64,000 nucleotides of DNA, from contig QCHU01000002.1 in NCBI GenBank assembly GCA_003279455.1, forward strand, positions 84,798-148,797, in the 5' to 3' direction. Positions within the stretch are counted from its first letter, which is position 1, and each line of letters opens with the position of its first letter. The position numbers were made by a program, and so were the translations under genes. Shown here one piece after another: positions 9,281-19,455 of this stretch. This stretch comes from Prochlorococcus sp. AG-402-G19. Its GTDB lineage: Bacteria; Cyanobacteriota; Cyanobacteriia; PCC-6307; Cyanobiaceae. Below the pieces are notes generated by a model. It saw only the letters and a list, made by a program, of their open reading frames with translations. It made no database searches and was not told the DNA's origin.

Positions 9281-9466
9281 AAAAAATTAAGTGGTAATTT
9301 AATTAATTGAGTTATTTTGTATGATTTAATTCTAATCCTTTAAATGATAAACAAATATTCAGTAAATTTAACGATTTAATCTTTTCTCATTTTTTTAATT
9401 TTTTCAGCTCACTTTTGTAGCTATGTTTCTAATAACAATTAAAATAACAAAGATCGAATTTTTGAG

Positions 9467-10024
9467 ATGCAATCTGCATTCTCCTCAACTTTATTTCTCA
9501 CTATTTTATTAGCGATAGGTTTGGGGTTTTTTTTGCGAGCTGCTAGTAAGGACCGGACAACGGTTGTAGATGTTCAGTCTCCTTTGCCTCCTATAGAAGT
9601 CCTTAACGGATTTACTATTTGGCTGGAAGAGCGTGGTTGGAAAAAAAATGGAGGTAATGCTGAAGAAAAACTGTTGATTTTTCATGGGAATGTTGCTGCT
9701 AGTACTTTTTTGACGATCTTTTTATCTTGCCTTGGAGGACTTGGTTCGGCCTGTTTGGGCCTGGTTTTGATCCAGCTTTACCCTGTTTTGAGCTGGTGGC
9801 CTTTGCTACTATCAGCAGTTGGTGCTCCTTTAGCTGGATTTATTTATCGTATTAAATCCAATCGAGAGGAATCACTAGAGGTTAAGTTATTAAGTTCAGA
9901 TGGGTCAGGTACTAGTAATTTACGAATAAAAGCTCATCGTGATGAATTGATAGCTATTCAATTCGAATTATCAGAAACTCTTGAGCTTAGTAGTGAAAAT
10001 TCTCTACTTTCTTCTCCAATTTAA
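9467..10024 (+). CDS. Membrane protein, probable CCB1-like cofactor assembly protein (DUF3529 type)
   Basis: A 185-residue protein with an N-terminal membrane segment (residues about 5-24), a short soluble part containing LEERGWKKNGG, and two further membrane segments around residues 75-128 (LGGLGSACLGLVLIQLYP and WWPLLLSAVGAPLAGFIY), followed by a polar C-terminal domain of about 55 residues. The layout and the GWK/GN region resemble the DUF3529 family, named cofactor assembly of complex C subunit B, which helps attach haem c to cytochrome b6. I give this from pattern memory; the hydropathy layout is seen directly, the family call is inferred. Confidence 0.55.
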   Translation: MQSAFSSTLFLTILLAIGLGFFLRAASKDRTTVVDVQSPLPPIEVLNGFTIWLEERGWKKNGGNAEEKLLIFHGNVAASTFLTIFLSCLGGLGSACLGLVLIQLYPVLSWWPLLLSAVGAPLAGFIYRIKSNREESLEVKLLSSDGSGTSNLRIKAHRDELIAIQFELSETLELSSENSLLSSPI

Positions 10025-10033
10025 GTAGAGTTT

Positions 10034-10783
10034 GTGGTGAAAAATAAAGTATTAAATGCTCTATTTTACTTGCTTTTTTTAAGTTTCTTTTATGCATTTT
10101 CTCAATTATATTACAACAGAAATACAATTCAAAATCTGGAGCTGATCATTGGTGAAAGCTCTAATATTCAAGCAACTTGGGTTGGCAGCAAAGAGGTATA
10201 TAGAAATATTCCTATTTTAATTTTAGCTGGCCACGCAGACTCCCAGGGGATGGCTGGTGCTGGCACCCCTGGTGAAGCTGTTCACAAGTTTGGTTTAAAT
10301 CCAATGCATCCTGACATGAGCGATGAACTTTTTTGGAATTTAAAATTACAAGAATCAATTGTTCAACTTGGAAAAAAGAAAGGGTTAAATATCAAATTGT
10401 ATGACCCTGGTATAAGAAATATAGATGATGCTAATGATCCAAGAACAAATTGGTCAGTAGGGAGGAAATTTGCTAAGCATGGTGGTTATGCAATTGAGAT
10501 TCATTTTGATGCATATGGTAGGTATGGAGTAGGTTCAGGATTGATTCCTCCTTATTTTGAGACGCCAAATACAATCGACGAGTCAATCGCAAGAAAATTC
10601 GGACGATTTCCTATTTTGTATAGAGGAGGTTTAGGTGCTCCAAGAAGGCAAATAAGGATTCTTGAAATAGGGAAACTAGAGGGCTTGCTAGAAAAAAATC
10701 TCAGAAATTTAAAAACAAGGAAAAGAACAATAAATTTTCTAGCTAATGAAATAGTTCAGGCTTTTTTAAATGGAATAACTTAG
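10034..10783 (+). CDS. Putative N-acetylmuramoyl-L-alanine amidase-like protein
   Basis: A 249-residue protein with one N-terminal membrane anchor or uncleaved signal (residues about 7-24), so the rest probably faces the periplasm. The soluble domain resembles the zinc amidase_3 fold: LAGHADSQG (His67) for the first metal ligand, a Glu near 81 (GEAVHKF), EIHFDAYG near 155 for the second His, and ILEIGKLEG near 213 for the catalytic Glu. This would fit cleavage of peptidoglycan stem peptides, but overall similarity to classic amidases is weak. It follows the previous gene by nine bases and has two adjacent GTG codons as possible starts. Confidence 0.55.
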   Translation: MVKNKVLNALFYLLFLSFFYAFSQLYYNRNTIQNLELIIGESSNIQATWVGSKEVYRNIPILILAGHADSQGMAGAGTPGEAVHKFGLNPMHPDMSDELFWNLKLQESIVQLGKKKGLNIKLYDPGIRNIDDANDPRTNWSVGRKFAKHGGYAIEIHFDAYGRYGVGSGLIPPYFETPNTIDESIARKFGRFPILYRGGLGAPRRQIRILEIGKLEGLLEKNLRNLKTRKRTINFLANEIVQAFLNGIT

Positions 10784-10794
10784 AAGTGCGAAAT

Positions 10795-11841
10795 TTAATC
10801 CAATGCTTGATGTGGTAGACATCTCTCCTCAAGCGATTTATCTGTAAACCAGTCTTGAGGCTTAGTAAATAAATCTGTTAATAGTGCTTCACGTGAATTA
10901 GTTTCTGGCTTATATCCATACTCCCATCTTGCTAATGGCGGTAATGACATCAATATTGATTCAGTTCTTCCATTGGTTTGTAATCCAAAAATAGTCCCTC
11001 TATCCCATACCAAATTGAATTCAGCGTATCTACCTCGCCTATAAAGCTGAAAGTCTCTTTCTTTGGTTGAAAATTTTTGATTTTTTCGTTTTTTTATTAT
11101 TGGCTCATACGAGGGGAGAAATGCCTGTCCACATGCTTTGGCAAGTGAAAAAAGATTTTCCCAATTCAAAGAATAGTGACCTAATTCTTTTGAAATGTGA
11201 GATGCTTTTCCTTTATCATTTTGTCCTTTATAAAGTAAACCTGATCCATCTTGATAGTCATAAAAAATACCTCCAACTCCTCTGGTTTCATTTCGATGTT
11301 TTAGGAAAAAATATTCGTCACACCACGGTTTGAAAACCTTGTGAAGATCTTTGTTAATAGTGTCACATGCGGCTTTATGGCATGAATGAAAGTGACGCGT
11401 ATCAGATAGATATGGATAAAAAGGGGTTAAATCTGCCCCTCCACCAAACCACCAAACAGGACCTGCTTCAAAATATCTGTAATTCAGATGAACAGTCGGT
11501 ATATAGGGATTTTTGGGGTGAAGAACCATGGAGGTTCCTGTTGCAAACCAAGAGTGACCTTTTGCTTCTGGCCTTTGGCTAATTATTGAGGGTGGAAGTT
11601 CATTTCCATGTACTTCAGAAAAATTCACTCCTCCCTGTTCAAAGATTTTCCCATCTTTCAATACTCGTGAACGACCGCCACCACCTTCTGGTCTCTGCCA
11701 AGATTCTTCTAGGAATTTGCCTTCTCCATCAATAGTCTCTAAACCAGCACAAATTTCATCTTGAAGCCCTAAAACAAGCTTTTTGGCTCGTTCTCTTGAA
11801 TTTTTCGCCGGTAAAATGGCTTTATTTTGTGAGGAGGACAA
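10795..11841 (-). CDS. hemF: Oxygen-dependent coproporphyrinogen III oxidase
   Basis: A 348-residue enzyme that oxidatively decarboxylates coproporphyrinogen III to protoporphyrinogen IX, on the path to haem, chlorophyll and bilins. Conserved blocks include the Gly-rich [13 protein letters not shown] region near residue 50, [26 protein letters not shown] near 130, [10 protein letters not shown] near 187, and the C-terminal [16 protein letters not shown] and [13 protein letters not shown]. The length is normal. It converges with the amidase-like gene, with eleven bases between their ends. Confidence 0.97.
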   Translation of the reverse strand: MSSSQNKAILPAKNSRERAKKLVLGLQDEICAGLETIDGEGKFLEESWQRPEGGGGRSRVLKDGKIFEQGGVNFSEVHGNELPPSIISQRPEAKGHSWFATGTSMVLHPKNPYIPTVHLNYRYFEAGPVWWFGGGADLTPFYPYLSDTRHFHSCHKAACDTINKDLHKVFKPWCDEYFFLKHRNETRGVGGIFYDYQDGSGLLYKGQNDKGKASHISKELGHYSLNWENLFSLAKACGQAFLPSYEPIIKKRKNQKFSTKERDFQLYRRGRYAEFNLVWDRGTIFGLQTNGRTESILMSLPPLARWEYGYKPETNSREALLTDLFTKPQDWFTDKSLEERCLPHQALD

Positions 11842-12020
11842 AATTAATTGTATTTTGCTTTCTTTAAAAAAATACTTTCAAATGATGCAAATTTCACATC
11901 AATATTGGAAAAGTTAGTATTGCGAATATTTTTTACTTTTTCCTAAAGCCAATATCATTGGATAATCTGTTGGAATATTTGTCGAATTTTTTACTATTAT
12001 CGGGTGAATAGAAATTAAGA

Positions 12021-13106
12021 ATGACAACTATCGAGAAGGTTTTAAAAGCGTTTAATTCAGTCAAAGATGTCGGAAGTGAACGATCTATTGTTGACCTTGG
12101 ATGGCTGGAAATAGTTTCAGTGAAGCCACCGAAGATTGTTGTAAGACTGACTCTTCCTAATTTTGCTTTAGCGCAAAGAAGTCAATTAGCAAATGACATT
12201 AGGAAATGCATTGATTTACTGGAGGATATAGAAGAAGTACAAATTGAGATAGGGGACTCATCTCCATCTGCGGAATCTCCTATTGGTCAGGCCGGACATG
12301 GTGCTCAATCTCAGGGATTAACTCCAATACCAAAAGTGAAGAATGTTATCGCTATAAGTAGTGGTAAAGGAGGCGTTGGTAAAAGTACTGTTGCCGTGAA
12401 TTTAGCTTGTGCGCTTAGTCAGAAGGGTTTTAAGGTTGGCTTGCTTGATGCTGATATTTATGGGCCAAATACCCCTTACATGCTTGGTGTTAGTGAAATA
12501 ACGCCTGAGGTTAGTGGTTCGGGCGCAGAGCAAATGATTATCCCCATTGAAACATGCGGAATTGGAATGGTTTCAATGGGATTATTAATTGATCAAAATC
12601 AGCCAGTGATTTGGCGTGGACCAATGCTTAATGGAATTATTCGACAATTCTTATATCAAGCTTCCTGGGGCGAACGTGATTTTTTAATAGTAGATCTTCC
12701 TCCCGGGACAGGGGATGCTCAACTTTCTTTGGCTCAGGCAGTTCCTATGGCGGGTGTGCTAATAGTCACAACTCCACAAAATGTATCTCTTCAAGATTCA
12801 AGAAGGGGGTTGGCAATGTTTAAACAATTAAATATTCCAATACTCGGAGTGATAGAAAATATGACGTATTTTATTCCTCCAGATCAACCGCAAAAATCAT
12901 ATGAGATTTTTGGCTCAGGTGGAGGAAAACAATTAGCTAAAGAAAATAATGTCCCCTTGCTTTCTCAGATACCAATCGAGTCAGATACTTATTCAGGTAC
13001 AGGTAAGGATTTGCCTGTGGTTCATACATCTCGAGTTTCAAGAACAGCAAAAGTATTTTTAGAACTTGCTGAAACTCTATGTAATGAATTATCTATTAAA
13101 CAGTGA
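12021..13106 (+). CDS. mrp: Mrp/ApbC-family P-loop ATPase (Fe-S cluster carrier type)
   Basis: A 361-residue protein. Residues 1-80 form a MIP18/DUF59-like domain (LNSVKD-type start, then the LIVKVRLTLPN-like strand). A linker leads to a deviant Walker A, SGKGGVGKST, at residues 113-122, then DADIYGPNTPYMLG and VDLPPGTGDAQLSL. Family members bind and hand on Fe-S clusters. The C-terminal CxxC seen in some relatives is replaced by ENMTYFIPPD, a form I associate with cyanobacterial members. The adjacent rodA starts right after the stop codon, so the two are probably co-transcribed. Confidence 0.9.
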   Translation: MTTIEKVLKAFNSVKDVGSERSIVDLGWLEIVSVKPPKIVVRLTLPNFALAQRSQLANDIRKCIDLLEDIEEVQIEIGDSSPSAESPIGQAGHGAQSQGLTPIPKVKNVIAISSGKGGVGKSTVAVNLACALSQKGFKVGLLDADIYGPNTPYMLGVSEITPEVSGSGAEQMIIPIETCGIGMVSMGLLIDQNQPVIWRGPMLNGIIRQFLYQASWGERDFLIVDLPPGTGDAQLSLAQAVPMAGVLIVTTPQNVSLQDSRRGLAMFKQLNIPILGVIENMTYFIPPDQPQKSYEIFGSGGGKQLAKENNVPLLSQIPIESDTYSGTGKDLPVVHTSRVSRTAKVFLELAETLCNELSIKQ

Positions 13107-13115
13107 TTGAAAGTC

Positions 13116-14390
13116 ATGATTGGTTTTGGTCGAAAAAAAATATCAAATTTAAAAATAGTTAGAAACAGAAAAATTTGGAAAGATACAGATTTTATAATTT
13201 GGATTGTACCTTTAATTTTAGTACATTTATCGTGTTTTTTAATTGCAAGTACTCAAAGAAATATTGGAATAGCAGATTGGTATCAACATGTAATCATTGC
13301 TTATATAGGCTCTCTAATTGTTTATTTTTTAGCTCAAGTTCCTTTGCAAGATCTACGAAAATATATTTTACCAATTTATTTTTTTACTATTTTAACGCTT
13401 TTATATGTAAATTTTAGTGGTACTTCTGCATTAGGAGCAAAAAGATGGTTGAGCTTTGCTGGTTTTTATCTTCAGCCATCGGAGTTCGCTAAATTAAGTT
13501 TAATACTTGTTTTGGCTTCTATTTTAGATCGAAGAAGATTTACTGATTTATCTCATTTAATTAAACCTTTATTAGTCTCTATTTTCCCTTGGATTTTGGT
13601 TTTCACTCAACCTGATCTTGGCACATCTCTTGTTTTTGGAGCGATACTTCTTGGCATGTTGTATTGGTCAGGAATGCCATATGAGTGGGCATTTATTGTT
13701 TTGGCTACTTCGATGACAGGATTCTTGTCATATTCATATCAATTGGGACTTTATATGTGGTTTCCAATAATTGGTTTTTTGTCTTATAAGTCTCTTCCAA
13801 ATCAAAAAAAAATACTAACAATATTTATTCTCCTTTTTCATGCCTTAATTGCCAAAACTTCTTCTTGGTTTTGGGAAACTTTATTAAAAGATTACCAAAG
13901 AGATAGGTTAATTCTTTTTCTTAATCCTAGCCAAGACCCTTTAGGTGGTGGTTATCATATGCTCCAAAGCAAAATAGGAATTGGATCTGGTGGACTACTT
14001 GGATCAGGTCTGATGCAAGGTCAATTAACTAAATTAAAATTCATACCAGAGCAACATACTGATTTCATTTTTAGTGCTCTTGGAGAAGAGACAGGTTTTT
14101 TAGGAAATTTGTTGGTCTTATTTTTATTTTTTATTCTAATTGTTCGATTGATCAAGATTGCTATTGAGGCGCGTACTGATTTTGAATCTTTGCTTGTGAT
14201 TGGAATAGCTTCAATGTTTATGTTCCAAATTATGGTGAATATATTTATGACTATTGGCCTAGGCCCTGTTACTGGAATCCCATTACCTTTTATGAGCTAC
14301 GGAAGAACTGCATTATTTGTTAATTTTATAAGTTTGGGTTTTTGTTTATCTGTATCTAGAAGAGGACAGTCAATAAGAAAAAATCTCTAA
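13116..14390 (+). CDS. rodA: Rod shape-determining peptidoglycan polymerase RodA (SEDS family)
   Basis: A membrane protein of about 424 residues with around ten hydrophobic segments. SEDS motifs are present: GAKRWLSFAGFYLQPSEFAKL, FTQPDLGTSLVFG, the region GGGYHMLQSKIGIGSGGLLGSG, PEQHTDFIFSALGEETGF, and the C-terminal GPVTGIPLPFMSYGRT. RodA polymerises glycan strands during cell elongation together with a class B penicillin-binding protein. The chosen start is the ATG at 13116; a TTG at 13107, directly after the mrp stop, is an alternative. Confidence 0.92.
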   Translation: MIGFGRKKISNLKIVRNRKIWKDTDFIIWIVPLILVHLSCFLIASTQRNIGIADWYQHVIIAYIGSLIVYFLAQVPLQDLRKYILPIYFFTILTLLYVNFSGTSALGAKRWLSFAGFYLQPSEFAKLSLILVLASILDRRRFTDLSHLIKPLLVSIFPWILVFTQPDLGTSLVFGAILLGMLYWSGMPYEWAFIVLATSMTGFLSYSYQLGLYMWFPIIGFLSYKSLPNQKKILTIFILLFHALIAKTSSWFWETLLKDYQRDRLILFLNPSQDPLGGGYHMLQSKIGIGSGGLLGSGLMQGQLTKLKFIPEQHTDFIFSALGEETGFLGNLLVLFLFFILIVRLIKIAIEARTDFESLLVIGIASMFMFQIMVNIFMTIGLGPVTGIPLPFMSYGRTALFVNFISLGFCLSVSRRGQSIRKNL

Positions 14391-14823
14391 TTAGACACTT
14401 TTGCTTATTTTATTTGTAAACGCATTAGTTGAGTCTCAGTAGCGCTTTGCGTATTGCTATAGTTAAATTTCTTAATAGCATCTTGAGGTTAAGTTTTTCT
14501 TCTATGTAAAGGAAGGAATCCTCACTTTAAGATTAAACATTAGTTTCATTTAATTAGTTATTCTTGAATTTATTAGCGTTTGAGGTATTCCCCCTCCTTG
14601 TTAATCCTTACTAAAATAGGAATCAGCTCTTATGATCTTAATTTTTTTAAAAGACTCTTTTGCATCTTAAATTGAATCACTGAGTAATTTTTAATCGATC
14701 TATTTAAAAACAGTCAGCTAAGGCACCTCTACGAATTGAAACTCTATTATTTATGTTTTTTCACCCTTTAAAATCTGATCAATCTAATGGATTTAAAGGT
14801 TTGTATGAGGTTTGGAGGTTTTT
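14391..14823 (+). other. 433-base intergenic region without a recognised gene
   Basis: AT-rich spacer between rodA and the histidine kinase. No ORF of interest is seen on either strand; the longest have about 15-20 codons. Small self-complementary spots occur (for example AGGAATCCT at about 14514), and a pyrimidine run CCCCCTCC lies near 14590. The length is unusual for this compact chromosome, so a regulatory RNA or a long promoter region is possible, but I cannot identify one. Confidence 0.4.
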
Positions 14824-16215
14824 GTGAACACGCCTCTAGTAACTATTAAAGCCTTACAAAGAAGAATGGCTCAAGGTGTTCCTAATTCCCAATGTAGTGA
14901 ATCTGCTGTAAGGAGAATGTGGTGGGCGGCTCTGGATACTCTTCAGTCAGATATATTGCTACCGATGAACCTTACAAGAGGTTTATGGTTGTCTTCCCCT
15001 TTGCCAGCATTATACGAACCTAAATTACTCAAGCAATTTCAAGGATGGGTATGGGCTCCGAAGGATTTATTAAATCTCTCCAGTCCTTCTATGGGGATGT
15101 TGCCTCCGAGTCAATCCGTTTCAATGGATTTTCACAATGATTCTTCAGGCTATGAGCGATTGACTCTTCTGGAGGAAGATGGGAACGATCCTTTGCTAAT
15201 AGTGATTACTCCTGAAATTCAAATTGCTTTGGCCCTGGAAGGTGATCTACAGGAGAGAAAATTATTAATGCGCAGTGATCCTGAGACTTTGAGTGACCTT
15301 TTGACATTACTTGATAATAGATTGAATACAGAAAATATTGAACAAGCAAATAATCTCCGAAAAGCACTTGGGGAATTGGGACAGCTAAAAACGAATGATG
15401 ATTTATCTAAAGTGTTTTGGCCTTTATTATCTCAACGCCTTGCAGATATTGCACCAAGTTTGAATATTCAAACTTTGCCTGATAATTCAATTAATGATCA
15501 CACATCAAGTTCAAGGAATAGTGAAATTTCCTTATTAGAGGCTTTAACTCATGAAATAAGGACTCCTCTGGCGACGATAAGAACTTTAATAAGATCTCTT
15601 CTTCGAAAGCGAGATTTACCCAGGGTGGTTGAAACACGTTTGAAGCAAATAGATATTGAATGTACAGAACAAATTGATCGTTTTGGTTTAATTTTTAATG
15701 CAGTGGAGTTAGAGAGAAGTAAGACCGAAGGGACAAATTTGGCTTTAACTGATTTAGGTAAAATGATCACAATGTTATTTCCGGTTTGGAGTAATCAGTT
15801 AGAACGAAAAGGATTGAAACTTATTCTTGATATCACACCAGATTTACCAAAAGTTTTGAGTGATTCTGAAGGGCTTGAATTAATGCTGACTGGTCTTATT
15901 GATCGTAATAGTCGTGGACTGCAAACCGGTGGGGAATTGACTTTGAAGTTAAGACCAGCTGGTCAGAGGCTAAAGCTTCAGATTTTAACTCAGCTTTCCA
16001 CAACTACTAATTCTGAAATTTTAGAAAGTTGTTCCAATGAAGAAATTGGACCAGTACTTAGCTGGAATCCAGCTACAGGTAATTTGCAGCTTAGTCAGGC
16101 TGCAACGCAAAGACTTTTGAAAAGTCTTGGTGGCCGTCTTACTAATAGGCGAGATAAAGGAATTACGATATTTTTTCCTATTTCTGAATTAAAAGAATTT
16201 GATCTTATTGATTAA
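14824..16215 (+). CDS. Two-component sensor histidine kinase with degenerate ATP-binding domain
   Basis: About 463 residues with no obvious transmembrane segment. Residues 1-225 are a non-catalytic sensor-like part unlike a standard PAS or HAMP. The phosphoacceptor H-box ALTHEIRTPLATIRTL has His at about residue 243 and leads into a normal dimerisation helix pair. The C-terminal domain has lost much of the usual kinase signature: the N-box position reads GLIDRNSRGLQTGG, and I find no DxGxG G1 box, although the end (LLKSLGGRLTNRRDKGITIFFPI) still looks like the last strands of an HK catalytic domain. The start is the GTG at 14824, preceded by GGAGG at a spacing of five bases. psaD follows 96 bases downstream. 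Confidence 0.75.
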   Translation: MNTPLVTIKALQRRMAQGVPNSQCSESAVRRMWWAALDTLQSDILLPMNLTRGLWLSSPLPALYEPKLLKQFQGWVWAPKDLLNLSSPSMGMLPPSQSVSMDFHNDSSGYERLTLLEEDGNDPLLIVITPEIQIALALEGDLQERKLLMRSDPETLSDLLTLLDNRLNTENIEQANNLRKALGELGQLKTNDDLSKVFWPLLSQRLADIAPSLNIQTLPDNSINDHTSSSRNSEISLLEALTHEIRTPLATIRTLIRSLLRKRDLPRVVETRLKQIDIECTEQIDRFGLIFNAVELERSKTEGTNLALTDLGKMITMLFPVWSNQLERKGLKLILDITPDLPKVLSDSEGLELMLTGLIDRNSRGLQTGGELTLKLRPAGQRLKLQILTQLSTTTNSEILESCSNEEIGPVLSWNPATGNLQLSQAATQRLLKSLGGRLTNRRDKGITIFFPISELKEFDLID

Positions 16216-16216
16216 T

Positions 16217-16238
16217 GTTGACGCGTGTGAAGTTGACG
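16217..16238 (+). repeat. Direct repeat in the psaD upstream region
   Basis: The heptamer GTTGACG occurs twice, at 16217-16223 and 16232-16238, with starts 15 bases apart and about 75-95 bases before the psaD start codon. The second copy is followed at a promoter-like distance by an AT-rich stretch. This could be overlapping -35 elements or a regulator half-site pair. It does not match the known spacing of HLR1 light-response elements. Confidence 0.3.
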
Positions 16239-16311
16239 TGAAATGAGTCAAAAGGCACAAAATAAAGTGCTAATTTAAAAATATAAAGAAAAAGTTGATT
16301 GAATTGAAAGC

Positions 16312-16737
16312 ATGACCGAAGTATTACCTGGAACACTTCCAAAACACATTGGTAGCACCGGTGGTTTATTAAATTCGGCTGAAACCGAAGAAAAATATGC
16401 AATTACCTGGTCAAGTAAATCCTCTCAGGTTTTTGAGCTTCCAACTGGAGGAGCTGCGGTAATGCATGAAGGTGATAATTTGATGTACTTTGCTAGAAAA
16501 GAGCAGTGTTTTGCTTTGAATACTCAATTAAGAGGGTTTAAGCCAAGAATTGAAACAAGTAAAATATACAGAATTTATCCTGGAGGTGATAGAGAATTAC
16601 TTTTCCCTAAAGATGGCGTTTTTTCTGAGAAGCCAAATGAAGGAAGGTTAAAAGAAGGCTACAATAATAGACGAATCGGAGAAAATCCTAATCCAGCAAG
16701 CTTGAAATTTAGCGGAAAAAAAACTTACGATGCATAA
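16312..16737 (+). CDS. psaD: Photosystem I reaction centre subunit II
   Basis: A 141-residue stromal-side subunit that docks ferredoxin and anchors PsaC and PsaE on photosystem I. The sequence is basic and strongly conserved: [25 protein letters not shown] start around residues 13-38, [26 protein letters not shown], and the C-terminal KxTY region. Highly expressed PSI genes usually have a strong own promoter; the 96-base space after the kinase gene would hold it. The start is the ATG at 16312. Confidence 0.97.
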   Translation: MTEVLPGTLPKHIGSTGGLLNSAETEEKYAITWSSKSSQVFELPTGGAAVMHEGDNLMYFARKEQCFALNTQLRGFKPRIETSKIYRIYPGGDRELLFPKDGVFSEKPNEGRLKEGYNNRRIGENPNPASLKFSGKKTYDA

Positions 16738-16798
16738 CTAGTTTAATTTAAACTCTTGACCCCTTTAAACATATATATTGGGCTGCCATTATGCAGTC

Positions 16799-18319
16799 AT
16801 GCTTAGTTTAGATAAGGAACAATTTCTTTTATCAGCGTCCAGTGGGGCAAACTACATTCCCTTGGCAAAAAGTTGGCCAGCTGATTTGGAAACCCCCCTG
16901 ACAACCTGGCTTAAAGTTGGTAACGGCAACCCTCCAGGTGTATTGCTTGAATCAGTAGAAGGTGGAGAAACTATTGGTCGCTGGAGTGTCGTTGCCTCAG
17001 ATCCTCTCTGGAAGGTGTCAGTTAGTGGTAATGAATTGACTAGATGCTGGAGAAATGGAAAACAAGAAAAGTTTCACGGAAATCCAATTGAAATACTCAG
17101 GGAAATGCTTAAGCCGTATAAATCTGTTTCTTTGCCAGGGGTGCCGCAATTAGGACAACTTTTTGGAATGTGGGGTTATGAACTAATTCAATGGATTGAG
17201 CCATCTGTACCCACCTATGAATTATCAGATCAAGATTTACCTGATGGTATTTGGATGTTTATGGACAAAATTCTTATTTTTGATCAAGTCAAACGTTTAA
17301 TAACAGCTGTGGCATATGGAGATCTAAGTGATGGAGTTTCCCCTGGTAAAGCTTATGAAATCGCTTGTGAACAAATTAATGAAATTCAAGAACTAATGGC
17401 AGCTCCTCTAGAGCCAGTTAGGTCTTTGAAGTGGAATGAAAATGCGAATAGATCAGTTGATATGAACTACAAAACATCAAAGGCTGAATTCGAAAAAAGT
17501 GTTAAATCTGCAAAAGAATTTATTAAAAAAGGTGATGTTTTTCAGTTGGTTATTAGTCAAAAATTGGAGTCTACTGTCATACAAAAACCTTTTGAGTTAT
17601 ATCGCAGCCTGCGCATGGTAAATCCTTCTCCATTTATGGCATTTTTTGATTTTGGAGATTGGCAACTTATTGGTTCGAGCCCAGAGGTAATGGTTAAGGC
17701 CCAACAAACAGAAAAGGGTATTCAAGCAAGTTTGAGACCAATTGCTGGTACTCGTCCAAGAGGTAAAAATGATTTAGAAGATGCAACCCTAGAAAAAGAT
17801 CTTTTAAAAGATCCAAAAGAAAGAGCTGAACATGTCATGTTAGTAGATTTAGGTCGAAATGATTTAGGTCGAGTTTGCATCCCAGGTACTGTTTTTGTAA
17901 AAGAATTAATGGTTATAGAAAAATATTCGCATGTCATGCATATAGTCAGTGAGGTTGAGGGTACTTTAAAAAAAGCAAATGATGTTTGGGATTTATTAAT
18001 TGCTTCTTTCCCCGCTGGCACTGTTAGTGGAGCACCAAAAATAAGAGCGATGCAATTAATTAATCAATTAGAAAAACAACGTAGAGGTCCTTACTCCGGG
18101 GTTTATGGCTCAATAGATTTAAATGGAGCATTAAACACAGCTATTACTATCAGAACAATGGTTGTTCGTAGGTCCAATCAAAATGAGTGTACTGTTCAAG
18201 TTCAAGCTGGGGCTGGAGTCGTTGCTGATTCCATTCCTTCTAATGAGTATCAAGAAACTTTAAATAAAGCGAAAGGGATGTTCACTGCTTTAGCTTGTTT
18301 AGAAGCTCCTGATTTATGA
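16799..18319 (+). CDS. trpE: Anthranilate synthase component I
   Basis: About 506 residues. It converts chorismate and an amino group to anthranilate, the first committed step of tryptophan synthesis. Chorismate-binding motifs are clear in the C-terminal half: [56 protein letters not shown], and [11 protein letters not shown]. The start chosen is the ATG at 16799; an upstream in-frame TTG at 16778 would add seven residues. The stop overlaps the gshA start in an ATGA, suggesting translational coupling with an enzyme of a different pathway. Confidence 0.95.
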   Translation: MLSLDKEQFLLSASSGANYIPLAKSWPADLETPLTTWLKVGNGNPPGVLLESVEGGETIGRWSVVASDPLWKVSVSGNELTRCWRNGKQEKFHGNPIEILREMLKPYKSVSLPGVPQLGQLFGMWGYELIQWIEPSVPTYELSDQDLPDGIWMFMDKILIFDQVKRLITAVAYGDLSDGVSPGKAYEIACEQINEIQELMAAPLEPVRSLKWNENANRSVDMNYKTSKAEFEKSVKSAKEFIKKGDVFQLVISQKLESTVIQKPFELYRSLRMVNPSPFMAFFDFGDWQLIGSSPEVMVKAQQTEKGIQASLRPIAGTRPRGKNDLEDATLEKDLLKDPKERAEHVMLVDLGRNDLGRVCIPGTVFVKELMVIEKYSHVMHIVSEVEGTLKKANDVWDLLIASFPAGTVSGAPKIRAMQLINQLEKQRRGPYSGVYGSIDLNGALNTAITIRTMVVRRSNQNECTVQVQAGAGVVADSIPSNEYQETLNKAKGMFTALACLEAPDL

Positions 18320-19455
18320 CCAACTGTATGCTTCTAAAGGGGTTCGAAGTGGAGCTCTTTACCGGTACATTTGCTGGAGAAAATGTTGGGATTGCATCTG
18401 CTATTACTAAAGAACTATCAGATTTTGTCAAAGAACCGGATCAAAGAAATCTTGAGTACATAACTGTTCCAGATCAAAGATATGCAGTTTTAAAGCATGC
18501 ACTGTTACTACCGAGATTAAAACTTAGAAAATGGCTTGATTGCAAAGAACTTACTATTCTTCCTGGGAGCACTTTAAGTCTTGGAAATACAGAAGATTTT
18601 GAAAGGTCAGATATCAAAAACTGTTATCACTCTTTCATAGAAAAAAATTATGGAACAAAAGTTGTAACAGCAAGTATTCATATTAATTTAGGTATTGAAA
18701 GCTTATCTTTACTTTTTTCGGCACTTCGCTTGGTTAGATGTGAGGCATCATTATTTTTGGCATTAAGCGCTAGTTCTCCTTTTTTAGGAGGAAATGCTAC
18801 TGGCGCACATTCTCAAAGATGGATTCAATTCCCTAAGACACCCTCCAATGTCCCTATGTTTGTGGATCATGCTCATTATGTGACATGGGTTGAAGATCAG
18901 TTATCGCAGGGCAACATGCAAAATGAAAGACATTTGTGGACATCAGTAAGGCCAAATGGTCCAGAAAGACCTCATGTTTTAAATCGATTAGAGCTGAGGA
19001 TATGTGACTTGGTCTGTAATGTTGATTTGCTCTTGGCTATTACAGCATTACTTGAACTAAGAATTATTAATCTTAAAAACAATATTAAAAAATATGATCC
19101 CGTGGAAGCGAGCTCTAAAACACTCAAAGAATTGGCTCTATTAGCAGATGAAAATGATTTGCTTGCCGCTAAATCTAGTCTCGATGCAAATTTATTTCAT
19201 TGGCAAACTGGAAAACAAATAAACTGTCGTGATTGGATAAATGAACTTCTGTTAGAGGCAGCTCCGTTGGCTAAGGAGCTTGGAATGTTTGAGTTATTGC
19301 AACCTATTGAATCTATTTTAACCAAGGGAAATCAATCAATGATATGGCTGAATTCTTATTCCAAAGGAGTCTCAATTCAGTCCTTGCTTCAGAAAGGTAT
19401 TTATGAAATGGAACGAGAAGAGACCAATTTTATTCAATTGAAATCATCCTATTAG
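18316..19455 (+). CDS. gshA: Glutamate--cysteine ligase, cyanobacterial type
   Basis: A 379-residue protein that resembles the GCS2-type glutamate-cysteine ligases of cyanobacteria, which make gamma-glutamylcysteine for glutathione. Family signs are FEVELFTG near the start, [12 protein letters not shown] near residue 120, [18 protein letters not shown] near 155, and [24 protein letters not shown] near 215. The start ATG lies within the trpE stop (ATGA), and its own stop overlaps the ppc start region by one base, so trpE-gshA-ppc looks like one operon. Confidence 0.88.
   Translation: MTNCMLLKGFEVELFTGTFAGENVGIASAITKELSDFVKEPDQRNLEYITVPDQRYAVLKHALLLPRLKLRKWLDCKELTILPGSTLSLGNTEDFERSDIKNCYHSFIEKNYGTKVVTASIHINLGIESLSLLFSALRLVRCEASLFLALSASSPFLGGNATGAHSQRWIQFPKTPSNVPMFVDHAHYVTWVEDQLSQGNMQNERHLWTSVRPNGPERPHVLNRLELRICDLVCNVDLLLAITALLELRIINLKNNIKKYDPVEASSKTLKELALLADENDLLAAKSSLDANLFHWQTGKQINCRDWINELLLEAAPLAKELGMFELLQPIESILTKGNQSMIWLNSYSKGVSIQSLLQKGIYEMEREETNFIQLKSSY

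Noticed and set aside
16217..16238. HLR1 (RpaB) element upstream of psaD
   Set aside because: The repeats are 15 bases apart and read GTTGACG, not the 10-base-spaced TTACA pairs of HLR1.
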